Shown in pieces: positions 1-8,166 of a stretch of 64,000 nucleotides of DNA. The notes beneath the pieces are model-generated. The model did not search any database. It was not told the origin of the DNA and saw only the letters and a program-made list of their open reading frames with translations. Each line of letters begins with the position of its first letter. The stretch's first letter is position 1. The position numbers were made by a program, and so were the translations under genes. The stretch is from Pedobacter sp. PAMC26386 (GTDB taxonomy: Bacteria > Bacteroidota > Bacteroidia > Sphingobacteriales > Sphingobacteriaceae), in assembly GCA_014302835.1 (NCBI GenBank), contig CP060294.1, positions 4,365,067 through 4,429,066 on the forward strand, written 5' to 3'.

Positions 1-2558
1 AGAAGGTTCACCTCCATCTGGATAAACCTTATTATGCGATTGGTGATAATATTTGGTTCAAAGCTTATATTACGGATAACTCTACAGACCAGCTTTCCAA
101 GATCAGTAACATCCTGTATGTAGAACTGATTAATGAAAATGATTCTGTAAAACGCCAGATTAAACTTCCTGTAGAATCGGGACTATCGTGGGGAGATTTC
201 AAACTAACAGATACGCTACCTGAAGGTAATTACAGAATCAGGGCCTATACCCAATGGATGAGAAATGCAGGGCCTGAGTTCTTTTTTGATAAAACGATAA
301 AAATAGGCAATGCCTGGACAAACAAAGTATTAACGGATACAAAGTATACTTATAGCAAAAAAGACAATGAGCAATATGTAAATACAGTGATTACGTTTAC
401 AGATAAAAAAGGTCAGCCTTATACTGAAGTTCCTGTAAATTATAATGTTCAGCTCAAGGATAAAACAATAGAAAGAGGAAAAGGCATGACCAATGCGCAG
501 GGTGAGCTAACTGTTTCTTTTAAAAGTAAATTAACTGATACTTATGTTTCCGGGAAAATCACGGCGACACTAACTTTAGCTAATAAGGAAAAAATAGTGA
601 AGACTATTCCTGTTAAAACTGTTTCTGATGCACTTGCTGTTCAGCTTTTTCCAGAAGGCGGAGATCTTATAGAAGATCTTCCTTCAAGGGTAGCTATAAA
701 AGCAATCAACACTTCCGGCCTTGGCGAAAACGTATCCGGTACTATAGTAGACAATGAGGGTGCAGAAGTGCTGCCTTTCAGCACAACCCACCAGGGAATG
801 GGCAGTTTCATTTTAAACCCGCAGCCTGGAAAAACCTATACGGCAAGAATTAAAAGAAAAGACGGTTCTATTCAAAATGCAGCGCTGCCTAAAGTTGCTT
901 CCGCCGGATACATACTAACAGTCAACAACCTGGATAGCAATAAAGTGAGCGCTAAAATACTGATTAGTCAATCTCTGTTAAATAAAGGCGAGATGAAGCT
1001 GGTTGTTCAGCACAATAATACGGTATCTGCTGTGCTGAAAGTGAATACGCTAAAACAGCTTAGCCTGCTTTACTTAAATAAGAAAGACCTGCCTTCTGGT
1101 ATACTTCATTTCACATTGTTCGGTCCTGAAAATATTCCAGTTGGAGAAAGATTGATTTTTATTAATAATCCGGCCGATCAGATCAATGCTGACCTGCTGA
1201 ATTTAAAGAAAATTTATAATGTAAGGGAGAATGTACCTCTTGAATTAATAGCTAAAGATGACGGGAAACCTACTGTAGGAAGCTTTTCTATCGCGGTGAC
1301 TAATGCAGCTATTGTGGAGCCTGATGCGGATAATGAGAGTAATATCCTGACTTCATTGCTGCTGACTGGTGATCTGAAAGGATATATAGAAAAACCGAAC
1401 CAATATTTCCGCGATAACAGCAAGCAAACCAGGGAAAATTTAGACCTGCTGATGCTGACACAGGGATGGAGTAGATTTTTATGGAAAGATATCATGGGTA
1501 ACACTTTGACCAAACCTGTTTTCTCTGCCGAAAAGTCATTAAAGGTAAGTGGTATAGTGACTACTCCTGGGGGTAAACCCATACCGAATGGAAAAGTTTC
1601 TTTATTCTCTAACGCTGGAGGATTTTTCATGCTGGACACCTTAACGGATGCTAAAGGCCACTTCAATTTCGATAACCTGACATTTGGTGACAGCACCAAA
1701 TTTGTTATTCAGGCAAGGAATGCAAAAGACAAAAAATTTGTCGAAATTAAGATTGATCAGGTTCCGGGACAGATAGTGACACCAAATAAAAACACCGGTG
1801 ATATTGAGGTCAATGTCAATGAGGCCATACAAAGCTATATTCTCAAAAGCGAAGGGTATTTTAACGACCTGACTAAACGGGGCTTGCTGGAGAAAACTTA
1901 TACACTTGATCAGGTCAATATTGTTCAACAGAAAATTCAGGCAAAAAACTCCGCAAATCTAAATGGTGCAGGCCGTGCCGATGCTATTATAAAAGCAGCA
2001 GATTTAAGTACTTGTATTAACCTGTCTCAATGTTTGCAAGGTAGAGTTGCTGGATTAACAACCAGGAATGGTCAGGCTTTTTTAATAAGGAACAATGGTA
2101 GACCTATGCAAATTATCCTGGATGGAACTAATGTGGGCTCAGATTTTCTGGATAATATTCAGCCCACTGAAGTAGAAACGATAGAGATCTTAAAAAGTGG
2201 GGGTAACACAGCTATATATGGATCAATAGGAGGAGGTGGTGTTTTAGTTATCACCACTAAAAGAGGAGGAAATACAGGTTATACCAAGTATGCACCAGGA
2301 ATTGTAGTGACGATTCCCGGAGGATATTATGCAGTGCGGCAGTTTTACGCGCCAAAATATGAAACTCAGCAGGCCATAAGAGCAGCAGATAAAAGAACCA
2401 CGGTTTACTGGAACCCTCATTTGCCAACCAGTGCGGCGGGCTCCACTAAATTTAATTTCTATAATACAGACGAATCCGGCACTTATAGAGTTGTTATAGA
2501 AGGAATCAATGTTGAAGGACATCTAGCCAGAAAAGTATATACTTACGACGTAAAATAA
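1..2558 (+). CDS. MG2-like / TonB plug-domain protein, 5' truncated
   Basis: The frame is open from base 3 to the stop at 2556-2558 and no start is visible, so the gene begins before the window. The first visible residues (KVHLHLDKPYYAIGDNIWFK) match the MG2 macroglobulin-like opening common in Bacteroidota surface proteins. Further on there is a carboxypeptidase-regulatory-like repeat (around VSGIVTTPGGKPIPNGKVSL), then a TonB-receptor plug domain (LQGRVAGL, IILDG, IEILKSGG, AIYGSIGGGGVLVITTKRG), then a short C-terminal beta domain (FYNTDESGTYRVVIEGI). No beta-barrel follows, so it is not a transporter by itself. Location is probably periplasm or outer membrane, by analogy. The next gene starts 7 nt downstream on the same strand, so it may share a transcript. 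The substrate is unknown. Confidence 0.85.
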   Translation, partial: KVHLHLDKPYYAIGDNIWFKAYITDNSTDQLSKISNILYVELINENDSVKRQIKLPVESGLSWGDFKLTDTLPEGNYRIRAYTQWMRNAGPEFFFDKTIKIGNAWTNKVLTDTKYTYSKKDNEQYVNTVITFTDKKGQPYTEVPVNYNVQLKDKTIERGKGMTNAQGELTVSFKSKLTDTYVSGKITATLTLANKEKIVKTIPVKTVSDALAVQLFPEGGDLIEDLPSRVAIKAINTSGLGENVSGTIVDNEGAEVLPFSTTHQGMGSFILNPQPGKTYTARIKRKDGSIQNAALPKVASAGYILTVNNLDSNKVSAKILISQSLLNKGEMKLVVQHNNTVSAVLKVNTLKQLSLLYLNKKDLPSGILHFTLFGPENIPVGERLIFINNPADQINADLLNLKKIYNVRENVPLELIAKDDGKPTVGSFSIAVTNAAIVEPDADNESNILTSLLLTGDLKGYIEKPNQYFRDNSKQTRENLDLLMLTQGWSRFLWKDIMGNTLTKPVFSAEKSLKVSGIVTTPGGKPIPNGKVSLFSNAGGFFMLDTLTDAKGHFNFDNLTFGDSTKFVIQARNAKDKKFVEIKIDQVPGQIVTPNKNTGDIEVNVNEAIQSYILKSEGYFNDLTKRGLLEKTYTLDQVNIVQQKIQAKNSANLNGAGRADAIIKAADLSTCINLSQCLQGRVAGLTTRNGQAFLIRNNGRPMQIILDGTNVGSDFLDNIQPTEVETIEILKSGGNTAIYGSIGGGGVLVITTKRGGNTGYTKYAPGIVVTIPGGYYAVRQFYAPKYETQQAIRAADKRTTVYWNPHLPTSAAGSTKFNFYNTDESGTYRVVIEGINVEGHLARKVYTYDVK

Positions 2559-2565
2559 ATAAGCT

Positions 2566-3327
2566 ATGAACACAATAAATGTGACAATAAAAGACCGTTT
2601 AGCGCTGATTACTCTGAACCGCGGTAAATCTAATGCCCTGAACAGAGAAATGATTACTGAGCTTACAGATATGCTCCATAATATAGCCAATGATGATAAT
2701 ATTGGCGGTGCAATAATTACCGGCCGGGAAAACTTCTTCTCTGCGGGTCTGGATTTGATCGAACTTTATGGTTATAATGAGGAAGAAGCCAAATCTTTCT
2801 GGCATTTGTTTCTGGATTTCATTGCAAAGATTACGGCTTTCAAAAAGCCTTTGGTTGCTGCAATTAATGGACATTCTCCTGCTGGAGGTTGCGTAATTGC
2901 ACTGGCTTGCGATACCCGGGTAATGGCTGAAGGTAAATATATTATTGGCCTGAATGAAGTTCCTGTAGGAATTATTGTACCAGAAAGCATATTCAGCTTA
3001 TATTCTTTTTGGTTAGGTAAAGGTCATGCCACCAGAAGCCTGCTGGAAGGTAAATTATTCAGCCCTGAAGAGGCTTTAAACATTGGACTGGTAGATGAAC
3101 TGGTTAACCCGGATAGTATTATGACTGCTGCTGAGCGCAGGATTAGAAAATATATGGCGCTGGAACCAAATACCTGGCAGCAAAGCAAATTGAACATAAG
3201 AAAAGAGCTGATTACGGCGACTGCTGCTGATCAGTCTGATGCGCTGAAAATTATGCTTGCGCAATGGTGGTCTCCAGCGACGAGAAATATTCTGAAAATG
3301 ATAATTGATAACCTTCAAAAGAAATAA
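2566..3327 (+). CDS. Enoyl-CoA hydratase/isomerase family, delta3,delta2-enoyl-CoA isomerase-like
   Basis: A 253-aa crotonase-fold protein. The oxyanion-hole region reads NGHSPAGGCVIALACDTRV near residues 101-118. The segment IGLNEVPVGIIVPES (about 127-141) closely resembles the mitochondrial delta3,delta2-enoyl-CoA isomerase ECI1, where the glutamate of LNE (E131 here) is the catalytic base; the second glutamate typical of hydratases is not obvious. The expected reaction moves a cis or trans 3-enoyl-CoA double bond to trans-2, feeding unsaturated acyl-CoA into beta-oxidation in the cytoplasm. The next gene starts 3 nt after the stop and encodes a 2,4-dienoyl-CoA reductase-like SDR, which supports this role. 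A general enoyl-CoA hydratase is the alternative. Confidence 0.85.
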   Translation: MNTINVTIKDRLALITLNRGKSNALNREMITELTDMLHNIANDDNIGGAIITGRENFFSAGLDLIELYGYNEEEAKSFWHLFLDFIAKITAFKKPLVAAINGHSPAGGCVIALACDTRVMAEGKYIIGLNEVPVGIIVPESIFSLYSFWLGKGHATRSLLEGKLFSPEEALNIGLVDELVNPDSIMTAAERRIRKYMALEPNTWQQSKLNIRKELITATAADQSDALKIMLAQWWSPATRNILKMIIDNLQKK

Positions 3328-3330
3328 GCA

Positions 3331-4206
3331 ATGTACAATCAACCGATGTTAAGAGATGATGCTTTAAAAGGCAAAACAATTGTGATTACTGGCGGTGGCA
3401 CTGGTCTGGGTAAAGCAATGGGTACCTATTTCCTAAAACTTGGCGCCAACCTTGTCATTACCAGCCGTAAAGCTGATGTACTGCAAAAAACAGCAGATGA
3501 ACTGGAAAAAGAAACAGGTGGAAAAGTACTTGCCGTAACTTGTGATGTCCGGGATTACGAACAGGTAGAAAATGTATTGGCAGAAACACTTAAAAGATTT
3601 GGACGTGTGGATAGCCTGCTGAATAATGCAGCGGGAAATTTCATCTCACCGACAGAACGTCTCTCGGCCAATGCCTTTTCAACGGTAATAGACATTGTTT
3701 TAAAGGGATCGGTCAATTGTACGCTTGCCTTTGGTAAACACTGGATCAAAGAAAAACAACCTGCGAGTATTTTAAATATTGTTACAACTTATGCATTTAC
3801 AGGCTCTGCTTTTGTAGTGCCTTCGGCCTGTGCCAAAGGTGGTGTACTAGCCATGACGCGATCACTTGCTGTGGAATGGGGAAAATACGGGATCAGAACG
3901 AATGCAATTGCACCGGGTCCTTTCCCTACTAAAGGCGCTTGGGAGCGTCTTCTTCCCGGCGATCTGGCAGAAAAATTTGACTTTAAGAATCGTGTGCCAC
4001 TAAAACGTGTTGGCGAACATCAGGAACTGGCAAATCTTGCTGCATTCCTGGTGAGTGATTTCTCTGGTTATATCAATGGGGAAGTAATTAGCATTGATGG
4101 TGGGGAATGGTTACAGGGAGCAGGACAATTCAATGGTCTGGAAGCTATTCCAGGCGAAATGTGGGATGCCTTTGAACAAATGACCAGATCAGCCAAAGGC
4201 AGTTAA
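3331..4206 (+). CDS. SDR-family 2,4-dienoyl-CoA reductase
   Basis: A 291-aa short-chain dehydrogenase. The Rossmann glycine motif is GGGTGLG (21-27), followed by NNAAGNFISPTERLS (98-112), which I recall as nearly identical in mammalian mitochondrial DECR1. The usual SDR YxxxK is replaced by Y154, S165 and K169 (SACAK), the Tyr-Ser-Lys arrangement known for DECR1. The C-terminus ends in AKGS, like the TKGS end of DECR1. The expected reaction is NADPH-dependent reduction of 2,4-dienoyl-CoA to 3-enoyl-CoA, needed to degrade polyunsaturated fatty acids. It differs from the flavin/iron-sulfur FadH of E. coli. It forms a tight pair with the upstream isomerase and ends just before a strong hairpin. 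Confidence 0.9.
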   Translation: MYNQPMLRDDALKGKTIVITGGGTGLGKAMGTYFLKLGANLVITSRKADVLQKTADELEKETGGKVLAVTCDVRDYEQVENVLAETLKRFGRVDSLLNNAAGNFISPTERLSANAFSTVIDIVLKGSVNCTLAFGKHWIKEKQPASILNIVTTYAFTGSAFVVPSACAKGGVLAMTRSLAVEWGKYGIRTNAIAPGPFPTKGAWERLLPGDLAEKFDFKNRVPLKRVGEHQELANLAAFLVSDFSGYINGEVISIDGGEWLQGAGQFNGLEAIPGEMWDAFEQMTRSAKGS

Positions 4207-4237
4207 TCTGTTTGCTTTTCGTCAAAAAAATCAAATT

Positions 4238-4284
4238 AAATAAGAGTCTGTTTAAAATTATAAATTAAACAGACTCTTATTTTT
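4238..4284 (+). terminator. Hairpin terminator after the dienoyl-CoA reductase
   Basis: The arms ATAAGAGTCTGTTTAA (4240-4255) and TTAAACAGACTCTTAT (4265-4280) pair perfectly over 16 bp around a 9-nt AT loop and are followed by a T run. It closes the fatty-acid pair and lies directly before the clpS promoter element. Confidence 0.85.
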
Positions 4285-4293
4285 AAAATAGCT

Positions 4294-4301
4294 TATTTTT
4301 G
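4294..4301 (+). promoter_or_regulatory. -7 promoter element of clpS (leaderless spacing)
   Basis: TATTTTTG matches the Bacteroidota -7 consensus TAnnTTTG and lies exactly 4 nt before the clpS ATG. Transcription would then start at or next to the ATG, giving a leaderless mRNA. No TTTG -33 element is visible at the usual distance; that region is the terminator arm. Confidence 0.55.
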
Positions 4302-4305
4302 TATC

Positions 4306-4587
4306 ATGTCGACAGAAACAAAAGAAGAAACATTTACACTTGAGGAGATCTTAACTTCACTTAAAACCTCCCATAGACTGATTTTATGGAATGATGATGT
4401 AAATACTTTTGACCACGTAATTTACTGTATGACAAAATACCTTGACTATACGGAAACACAAGCAGAAAAAATTGCATGGGAAGTCCATAATAAAGGTAAA
4501 TGTGCTGTATTGGAAGGTTCTTTCACGGAAATGGAGGTATACCGTAAAATCCTTCAGCAGGAAGGATTAACGGTAACTGTAGATTAA
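4306..4587 (+). CDS. clpS: ATP-dependent Clp protease adaptor ClpS
   Basis: A 93-aa protein with the ClpS core: LILWNDDVNTFDHVIYCM (about 25-42) corresponds to the conserved L.NDD.. region that forms the N-degron pocket, followed by A..IAWEVHNKGKCAVLEG (about 57-73) and a C-terminal beta strand. ClpS delivers N-end-rule substrates to ClpA/ClpC for degradation by ClpP in the cytoplasm. Length is normal for the family. The gene stands alone between a terminator and a convergent thioredoxin-like gene 21 nt away; no clpA/clpC is next to it. The start is set by the ATG 4 nt after the -7 element. Confidence 0.93.
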   Translation: MSTETKEETFTLEEILTSLKTSHRLILWNDDVNTFDHVIYCMTKYLDYTETQAEKIAWEVHNKGKCAVLEGSFTEMEVYRKILQQEGLTVTVD

Positions 4588-4608
4588 CAGCTTAATTTAT
4601 TATCCTTT

Positions 4609-5208
4609 CTATTCCAAATTGCTGATCAGTGCTGTTAGCTCTTGCTGCGTAGCTTGCGTTTTATCCCTCGCATACCATAAGTGCAATCGCTCCGCTAATT
4701 CAAACATATCAGAAATTTCAGTCTTCCAATCCCCTAATAAATGTTGAAGGACTTCTGGCCTGGGACCCCATTTCGAAATCAGTTCACCTTGTACATCCAG
4801 TAATAATAAGACTGGAATGGCTCTGCCCCCATTAGTCAGATGTGCATCAATCAGTGGCAGGTGTTGATCTCTGAACACAAAACGTAATGAAAATTTGTCT
4901 GGAGCAAACTGAGTTATTTTATGAAAGATTGGAACAATCTGGGCGGCATCTCCACACCATCCTTCCGAAATGACCAATAACTGATAACTCTTCTTTAGCT
5001 TATCGATCTGTTGTATAAAACCTTCATTGAGCACGGCAGTTTTATCGACCCTTTTCATCCGCTGTACATTCATTTTACTATAGTGCAGCATCGCTTCACT
5101 ATGATCGTCACCCGTTGTTTTATTGCCTTTAAGAAGAGAATCTATCAAATCCCTATATTGGGAATAAGTCAATCCTTCATTCACAAAAATATTACTGTAA
5201 TTACCCAT
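4609..5208 (-). CDS. Thioredoxin-family protein with single-cysteine WCGD motif
   Basis: A 199-aa protein with a thioredoxin-like core from about residue 58: hydrophobic strand QLLVISEGWCGDA with the motif W-C-G-D (C85), then a strand RFVFRDQ and a cis-proline loop GRAIPVLLLL (P around 133). It resembles the Pfam Thioredoxin_9 group. Only one cysteine exists in the whole protein, so a classical CxxC dithiol exchange is not possible; thiol-dependent peroxidase, monothiol or non-redox roles remain. There is no signal peptide, so it is probably cytoplasmic. It is divergent from the TonB-type receptor at 5306 and convergent with clpS. The function beyond the fold is not known. Confidence 0.8.
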   Translation of the reverse strand: MGNYSNIFVNEGLTYSQYRDLIDSLLKGNKTTGDDHSEAMLHYSKMNVQRMKRVDKTAVLNEGFIQQIDKLKKSYQLLVISEGWCGDAAQIVPIFHKITQFAPDKFSLRFVFRDQHLPLIDAHLTNGGRAIPVLLLLDVQGELISKWGPRPEVLQHLLGDWKTEISDMFELAERLHLWYARDKTQATQQELTALISNLE

Positions 5209-5305
5209 AATCCTGTTGTAATAAAATAGTTACCCCCCTTTTTTCCCATTCTCAGGCCGTTACTTTGCCGTTATATAAAAAACCTAAAACTACACACCAC
5301 TCTAA

Positions 5306-7792
5306 ATGAAGCAATATCTTTTTAAATTTCTATTTGTAACCGTCACTATTTGCACTACAATCTTTCAACTCAATGCACAAACTCCTGCCTCAGGTAAACT
5401 TACTGGAAAAGTAGTAGACATCCAAAATAATGAAACAGTTCCTTTCGCTACCGCAATATTAATTAATAGAAAAACTAAAGCGACTGTAAAGGTGGCTCAG
5501 ACTGATGCTGACGGTTCATTGATCATGAACGATGTGCCTGCTGGTGTTTTTACTTTTAAAATCAGTTATGTAGGCTACCAAACTATGGTTAGAGATTCGG
5601 TGGCAATTACCAAGACCCAGCATCTGATTAATTTAGGTACAATAAAAATGAAAGCTGCAAAAGGAAATGTACTGAGCGAAGTTACCATCACAGCGCAAAA
5701 AACACCGATCCAGCTGGGTATTGATAAAAAGGTATTTTCAGTAGACCAGAGTTTAGTAAGTGAGGGCGGTTCTGCTGGAGACTTACTGCAAAATGTACCT
5801 TCCGTTCAAACTGATGTTGATGGGAATGTAAGCCTGAGAGGCTCTACAGGTGTAAAGGTGTTAATAGATGGAAAACCATCGTTAATTGCGGGGGGGAATA
5901 TTGCGCAGGTCCTGGCCTCTATCCCCGCAAGCTCTATTGAAACGGTTGAGGTAATCACGAATCCGTCAGCCAAATATGATGCTGAAGGTCAGTCTGGTAT
6001 TATTAATATCGTTCTGAAAAAGAACACGAAACTGGGTTTCAATGGAAATGTGGCTTTGACTGCGGGCAACAGGGATAATTACAATGGAAATTTGAGCTTA
6101 AGCTTCCAGAATAAAAAGATCAATATTTATGGAAATTATGGCTATCGTTATGGAAACCGTCCTGGTGGTGGATATAACAATATCCAATACCTGACGCGCA
6201 AGGATTCGCTGGCTTTTGCTGACCAGCTTAGTCGCTTTACTTCGACCGACAAAAGTCATAATGCAAAAGCCGGGCTGGACTATTACCTGACAGACAAAGA
6301 TATTCTAAGTTTCTCTGCTGGCTATAACAGACGAGATAATGATCGCACGGAGTTTCTGGATATTAATAAGTATAGACAGGGAAGAGTCCCGCTGGAATTT
6401 AGCAAACGAATGAATACGAATAATGGAAGTGGGCACAGTTATGACCTGAATCTGGATTATAGTCACAAGTTTAAGCCTAACCAGGAGCTGACTTTTAACT
6501 TTGGGTATTCGAATGGAACGAATGATAATTTCCAGCTTTATAATACTTCTATATATAGTTTAAACGGGCTTCCTGTAACGGCCGATCCTCAATTGCTGAA
6601 CAACACGAACGATGGTACAAATAAAAATTATAATGTACAGCTGGATTATACAATGCCTCTGGGCAAATTGGGAAAAATTGAAACAGGTTACCGCAGCCAG
6701 ATCAAGTTTTCGGATGCAAATACTGTAGCGAAAAAATACAATCCTGTAACTGGTGCTTATGATGATAATTTACCTTTATCAAACCAGTTTGACAGTAAGG
6801 ATCAGGTTCATGCTTTGTATATTAATTATCAGAATCAAATTAAGAACTTTGGCTATCAGATTGGTTTAAGAGCTGAGGATGCGCTATTAAATACGACTTC
6901 TGGAGGTTACGATCAAACTGGTCAGATGATTTCTGCTCCTGCACGTATTGCTTATAAAAGATTGTATCCAAGTGTTTACCTGACGCAGAAGTTTACTGGA
7001 GAACAGCAGATCCAGTTAAGCTATACCAGAAGGGTAAACAGACCAAGACCATGGGATACGAATCCCTTTATTGATTATTCTGACCCATTAAACTGGCGCC
7101 AGGGTAATCCAAATCTGCTTCCGGAAGATGTTCATTCTTTCGAATTGGGATATAGTAAGTTTTGGCCTAAAGTGACACTTATTTCCAGCGCTTATGCAAG
7201 ACAGACTAATGATCTGATCCAAAGGGTACGCTCTATTCCTAATGCGGATGGGGTGATTATCACTACGCCATTGAACTTAACAAAGGATCTTTCAAGTGGA
7301 TTGGAGTTTATTGGTAAGGTTGATGTAGTGAAGGCATGGAATTTTATGGCTAACTTGAATATTTACCATAGTAAAATTGATGCTGCTCCTGCTTATAATA
7401 TTAAGGGGAATTCTGGATTTAGCTGGAATGCGAATGTGACTAATAATTTTGTGCTGCCGCACAGTATTACACTTCAGGTAAGAGCTGATTATAATTCTTC
7501 TCAGGTATTGGCTCAGGGTACAAGAAAGGCGATGTACGGGGTTGATGGTGGTGCGAAATATGATTTTAAAAATAAGAAGGCTTCGCTTAGTTTAAATGTG
7601 AGGGATATTTTTAATACGAGAAAATGGGGGATGATCACGCAGGATGCAAATACAATTGTTGAATTTCAAAGATATCAGCAGGGTCCAATGGGGAATCTGA
7701 CTTTTTCTTATAGATTCGGGAAAACTAGTTTTATGAAGAAGGCTAAGAAAGCAGAACAACAGGAGGGTAAACCCGACGAAGGTTCCTTTTAA
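5306..7792 (+). CDS. TonB-dependent receptor-like outer membrane beta-barrel protein
   Basis: An 828-aa outer-membrane protein. It has a signal peptide (residues 1 to about 24, ending near LNAQ), a carboxypeptidase-regulatory-like domain (about 32-115, GKVVDIQNNETVPFATAIL), a plug domain (about 120-235, with LLQNVPSVQTD, VLIDGKPS, IETVEVITNPSAKYDAEGQ and GIINIVLKK) and a beta-barrel rich in aromatic strands to the end. It belongs to the outer-membrane beta-barrel group often annotated OMP_b-brl_3, which is related to TonB-dependent receptors. No SusD partner or substrate gene is adjacent, so the ligand is unknown. The C-terminus ends in a charged KKAKKAEQQEGKPDEGSF tail rather than the usual terminal aromatic. 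Upstream, TTACTTTGCC near 5270 is only close to a -7 element. Confidence 0.9.
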   Translation: MKQYLFKFLFVTVTICTTIFQLNAQTPASGKLTGKVVDIQNNETVPFATAILINRKTKATVKVAQTDADGSLIMNDVPAGVFTFKISYVGYQTMVRDSVAITKTQHLINLGTIKMKAAKGNVLSEVTITAQKTPIQLGIDKKVFSVDQSLVSEGGSAGDLLQNVPSVQTDVDGNVSLRGSTGVKVLIDGKPSLIAGGNIAQVLASIPASSIETVEVITNPSAKYDAEGQSGIINIVLKKNTKLGFNGNVALTAGNRDNYNGNLSLSFQNKKINIYGNYGYRYGNRPGGGYNNIQYLTRKDSLAFADQLSRFTSTDKSHNAKAGLDYYLTDKDILSFSAGYNRRDNDRTEFLDINKYRQGRVPLEFSKRMNTNNGSGHSYDLNLDYSHKFKPNQELTFNFGYSNGTNDNFQLYNTSIYSLNGLPVTADPQLLNNTNDGTNKNYNVQLDYTMPLGKLGKIETGYRSQIKFSDANTVAKKYNPVTGAYDDNLPLSNQFDSKDQVHALYINYQNQIKNFGYQIGLRAEDALLNTTSGGYDQTGQMISAPARIAYKRLYPSVYLTQKFTGEQQIQLSYTRRVNRPRPWDTNPFIDYSDPLNWRQGNPNLLPEDVHSFELGYSKFWPKVTLISSAYARQTNDLIQRVRSIPNADGVIITTPLNLTKDLSSGLEFIGKVDVVKAWNFMANLNIYHSKIDAAPAYNIKGNSGFSWNANVTNNFVLPHSITLQVRADYNSSQVLAQGTRKAMYGVDGGAKYDFKNKKASLSLNVRDIFNTRKWGMITQDANTIVEFQRYQQGPMGNLTFSYRFGKTSFMKKAKKAEQQEGKPDEGSF

Positions 7793-7810
7793 GGAAGCTT
7801 CGTCAAAGGG

Positions 7811-7928
7811 GGTTTTTCTAAGGGTTATAAAAATAGCGAACCTGGTTTTTTTGACTGGTATTTCTCTGAAACGAGAAATAAGGTCTAAAAAACCAGGTTC
7901 GCTATTTTTATAATTCTTTGGAAAAACC
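7811..7928. repeat. 118-bp near-perfect palindrome (long hairpin)
   Basis: Two 56-nt arms (7811-7866 and 7873-7928) surround a 6-nt loop TGAAAC. Within the arms, 27 nt match exactly (7825-7851 against 7887-7913); the outer and inner parts match with a few mismatches and single-base bulges, and the outer ends are GGTTTTTC and GAAAAACC. It lies 18 nt after the TonB-type gene and can act as a bidirectional terminator. It is far longer than termination needs; a MITE-like element or structured RNA is possible. Confidence 0.85.
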
Positions 7929-7956
7929 AGGTGACATCGGGCTTTCCTTCTGCGTC

Positions 7957-8028
7957 ATGTTAAAAGAAAACCTAAAGGAGAGTATTTTACTGCCAAAGAT
8001 CACCACTACTGCCCCTGATAGAAATTAA
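7957..8028 (+). CDS. Possible 23-aa peptide ORF
   Basis: A short open frame beginning MLKENLKESILLPKI and ending at TAA 8026-8028. The next ORF's ATG follows immediately (TAAATG), a layout typical of coupled translation. I recognise no family, see no ribosome binding site, and the length is within chance expectation. It is kept as a weak candidate because it sits in an otherwise empty 370-bp gap behind the large palindrome. Confidence 0.2.
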   Translation: MLKENLKESILLPKITTTAPDRN

Positions 8029-8166
8029 ATGATTACAAAACTGGCGAAACCGTCAATGTGGATACTCCACACCTTTTTCATTGGTTTTGCTCTTTCATTA
8101 CCCTTCCTAAAGTCCCTTTCTATAGCATTTGCTTTTTCATTGCTCTTCCTTTTGCTCTATGATTAG
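8029..8166 (+). CDS. Possible 45-aa hydrophobic membrane peptide
   Basis: Open frame beginning MITKLAKPSMW and ending LLFLLLYD before TAG at 8164-8166. After a short basic N-terminus almost all residues are hydrophobic, enough for one long or two short membrane spans, with a near-repeat IGFALSLPFL / IAFAFSLLFL. Its ATG abuts the stop of the 23-aa ORF, and its last codons overlap the end of the convergent gene at 8163. Small hydrophobic peptides such as type I toxins have this look, but T-rich DNA gives the same by chance. No family is recognised. Confidence 0.3.
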   Translation: MITKLAKPSMWILHTFFIGFALSLPFLKSLSIAFAFSLLFLLLYD

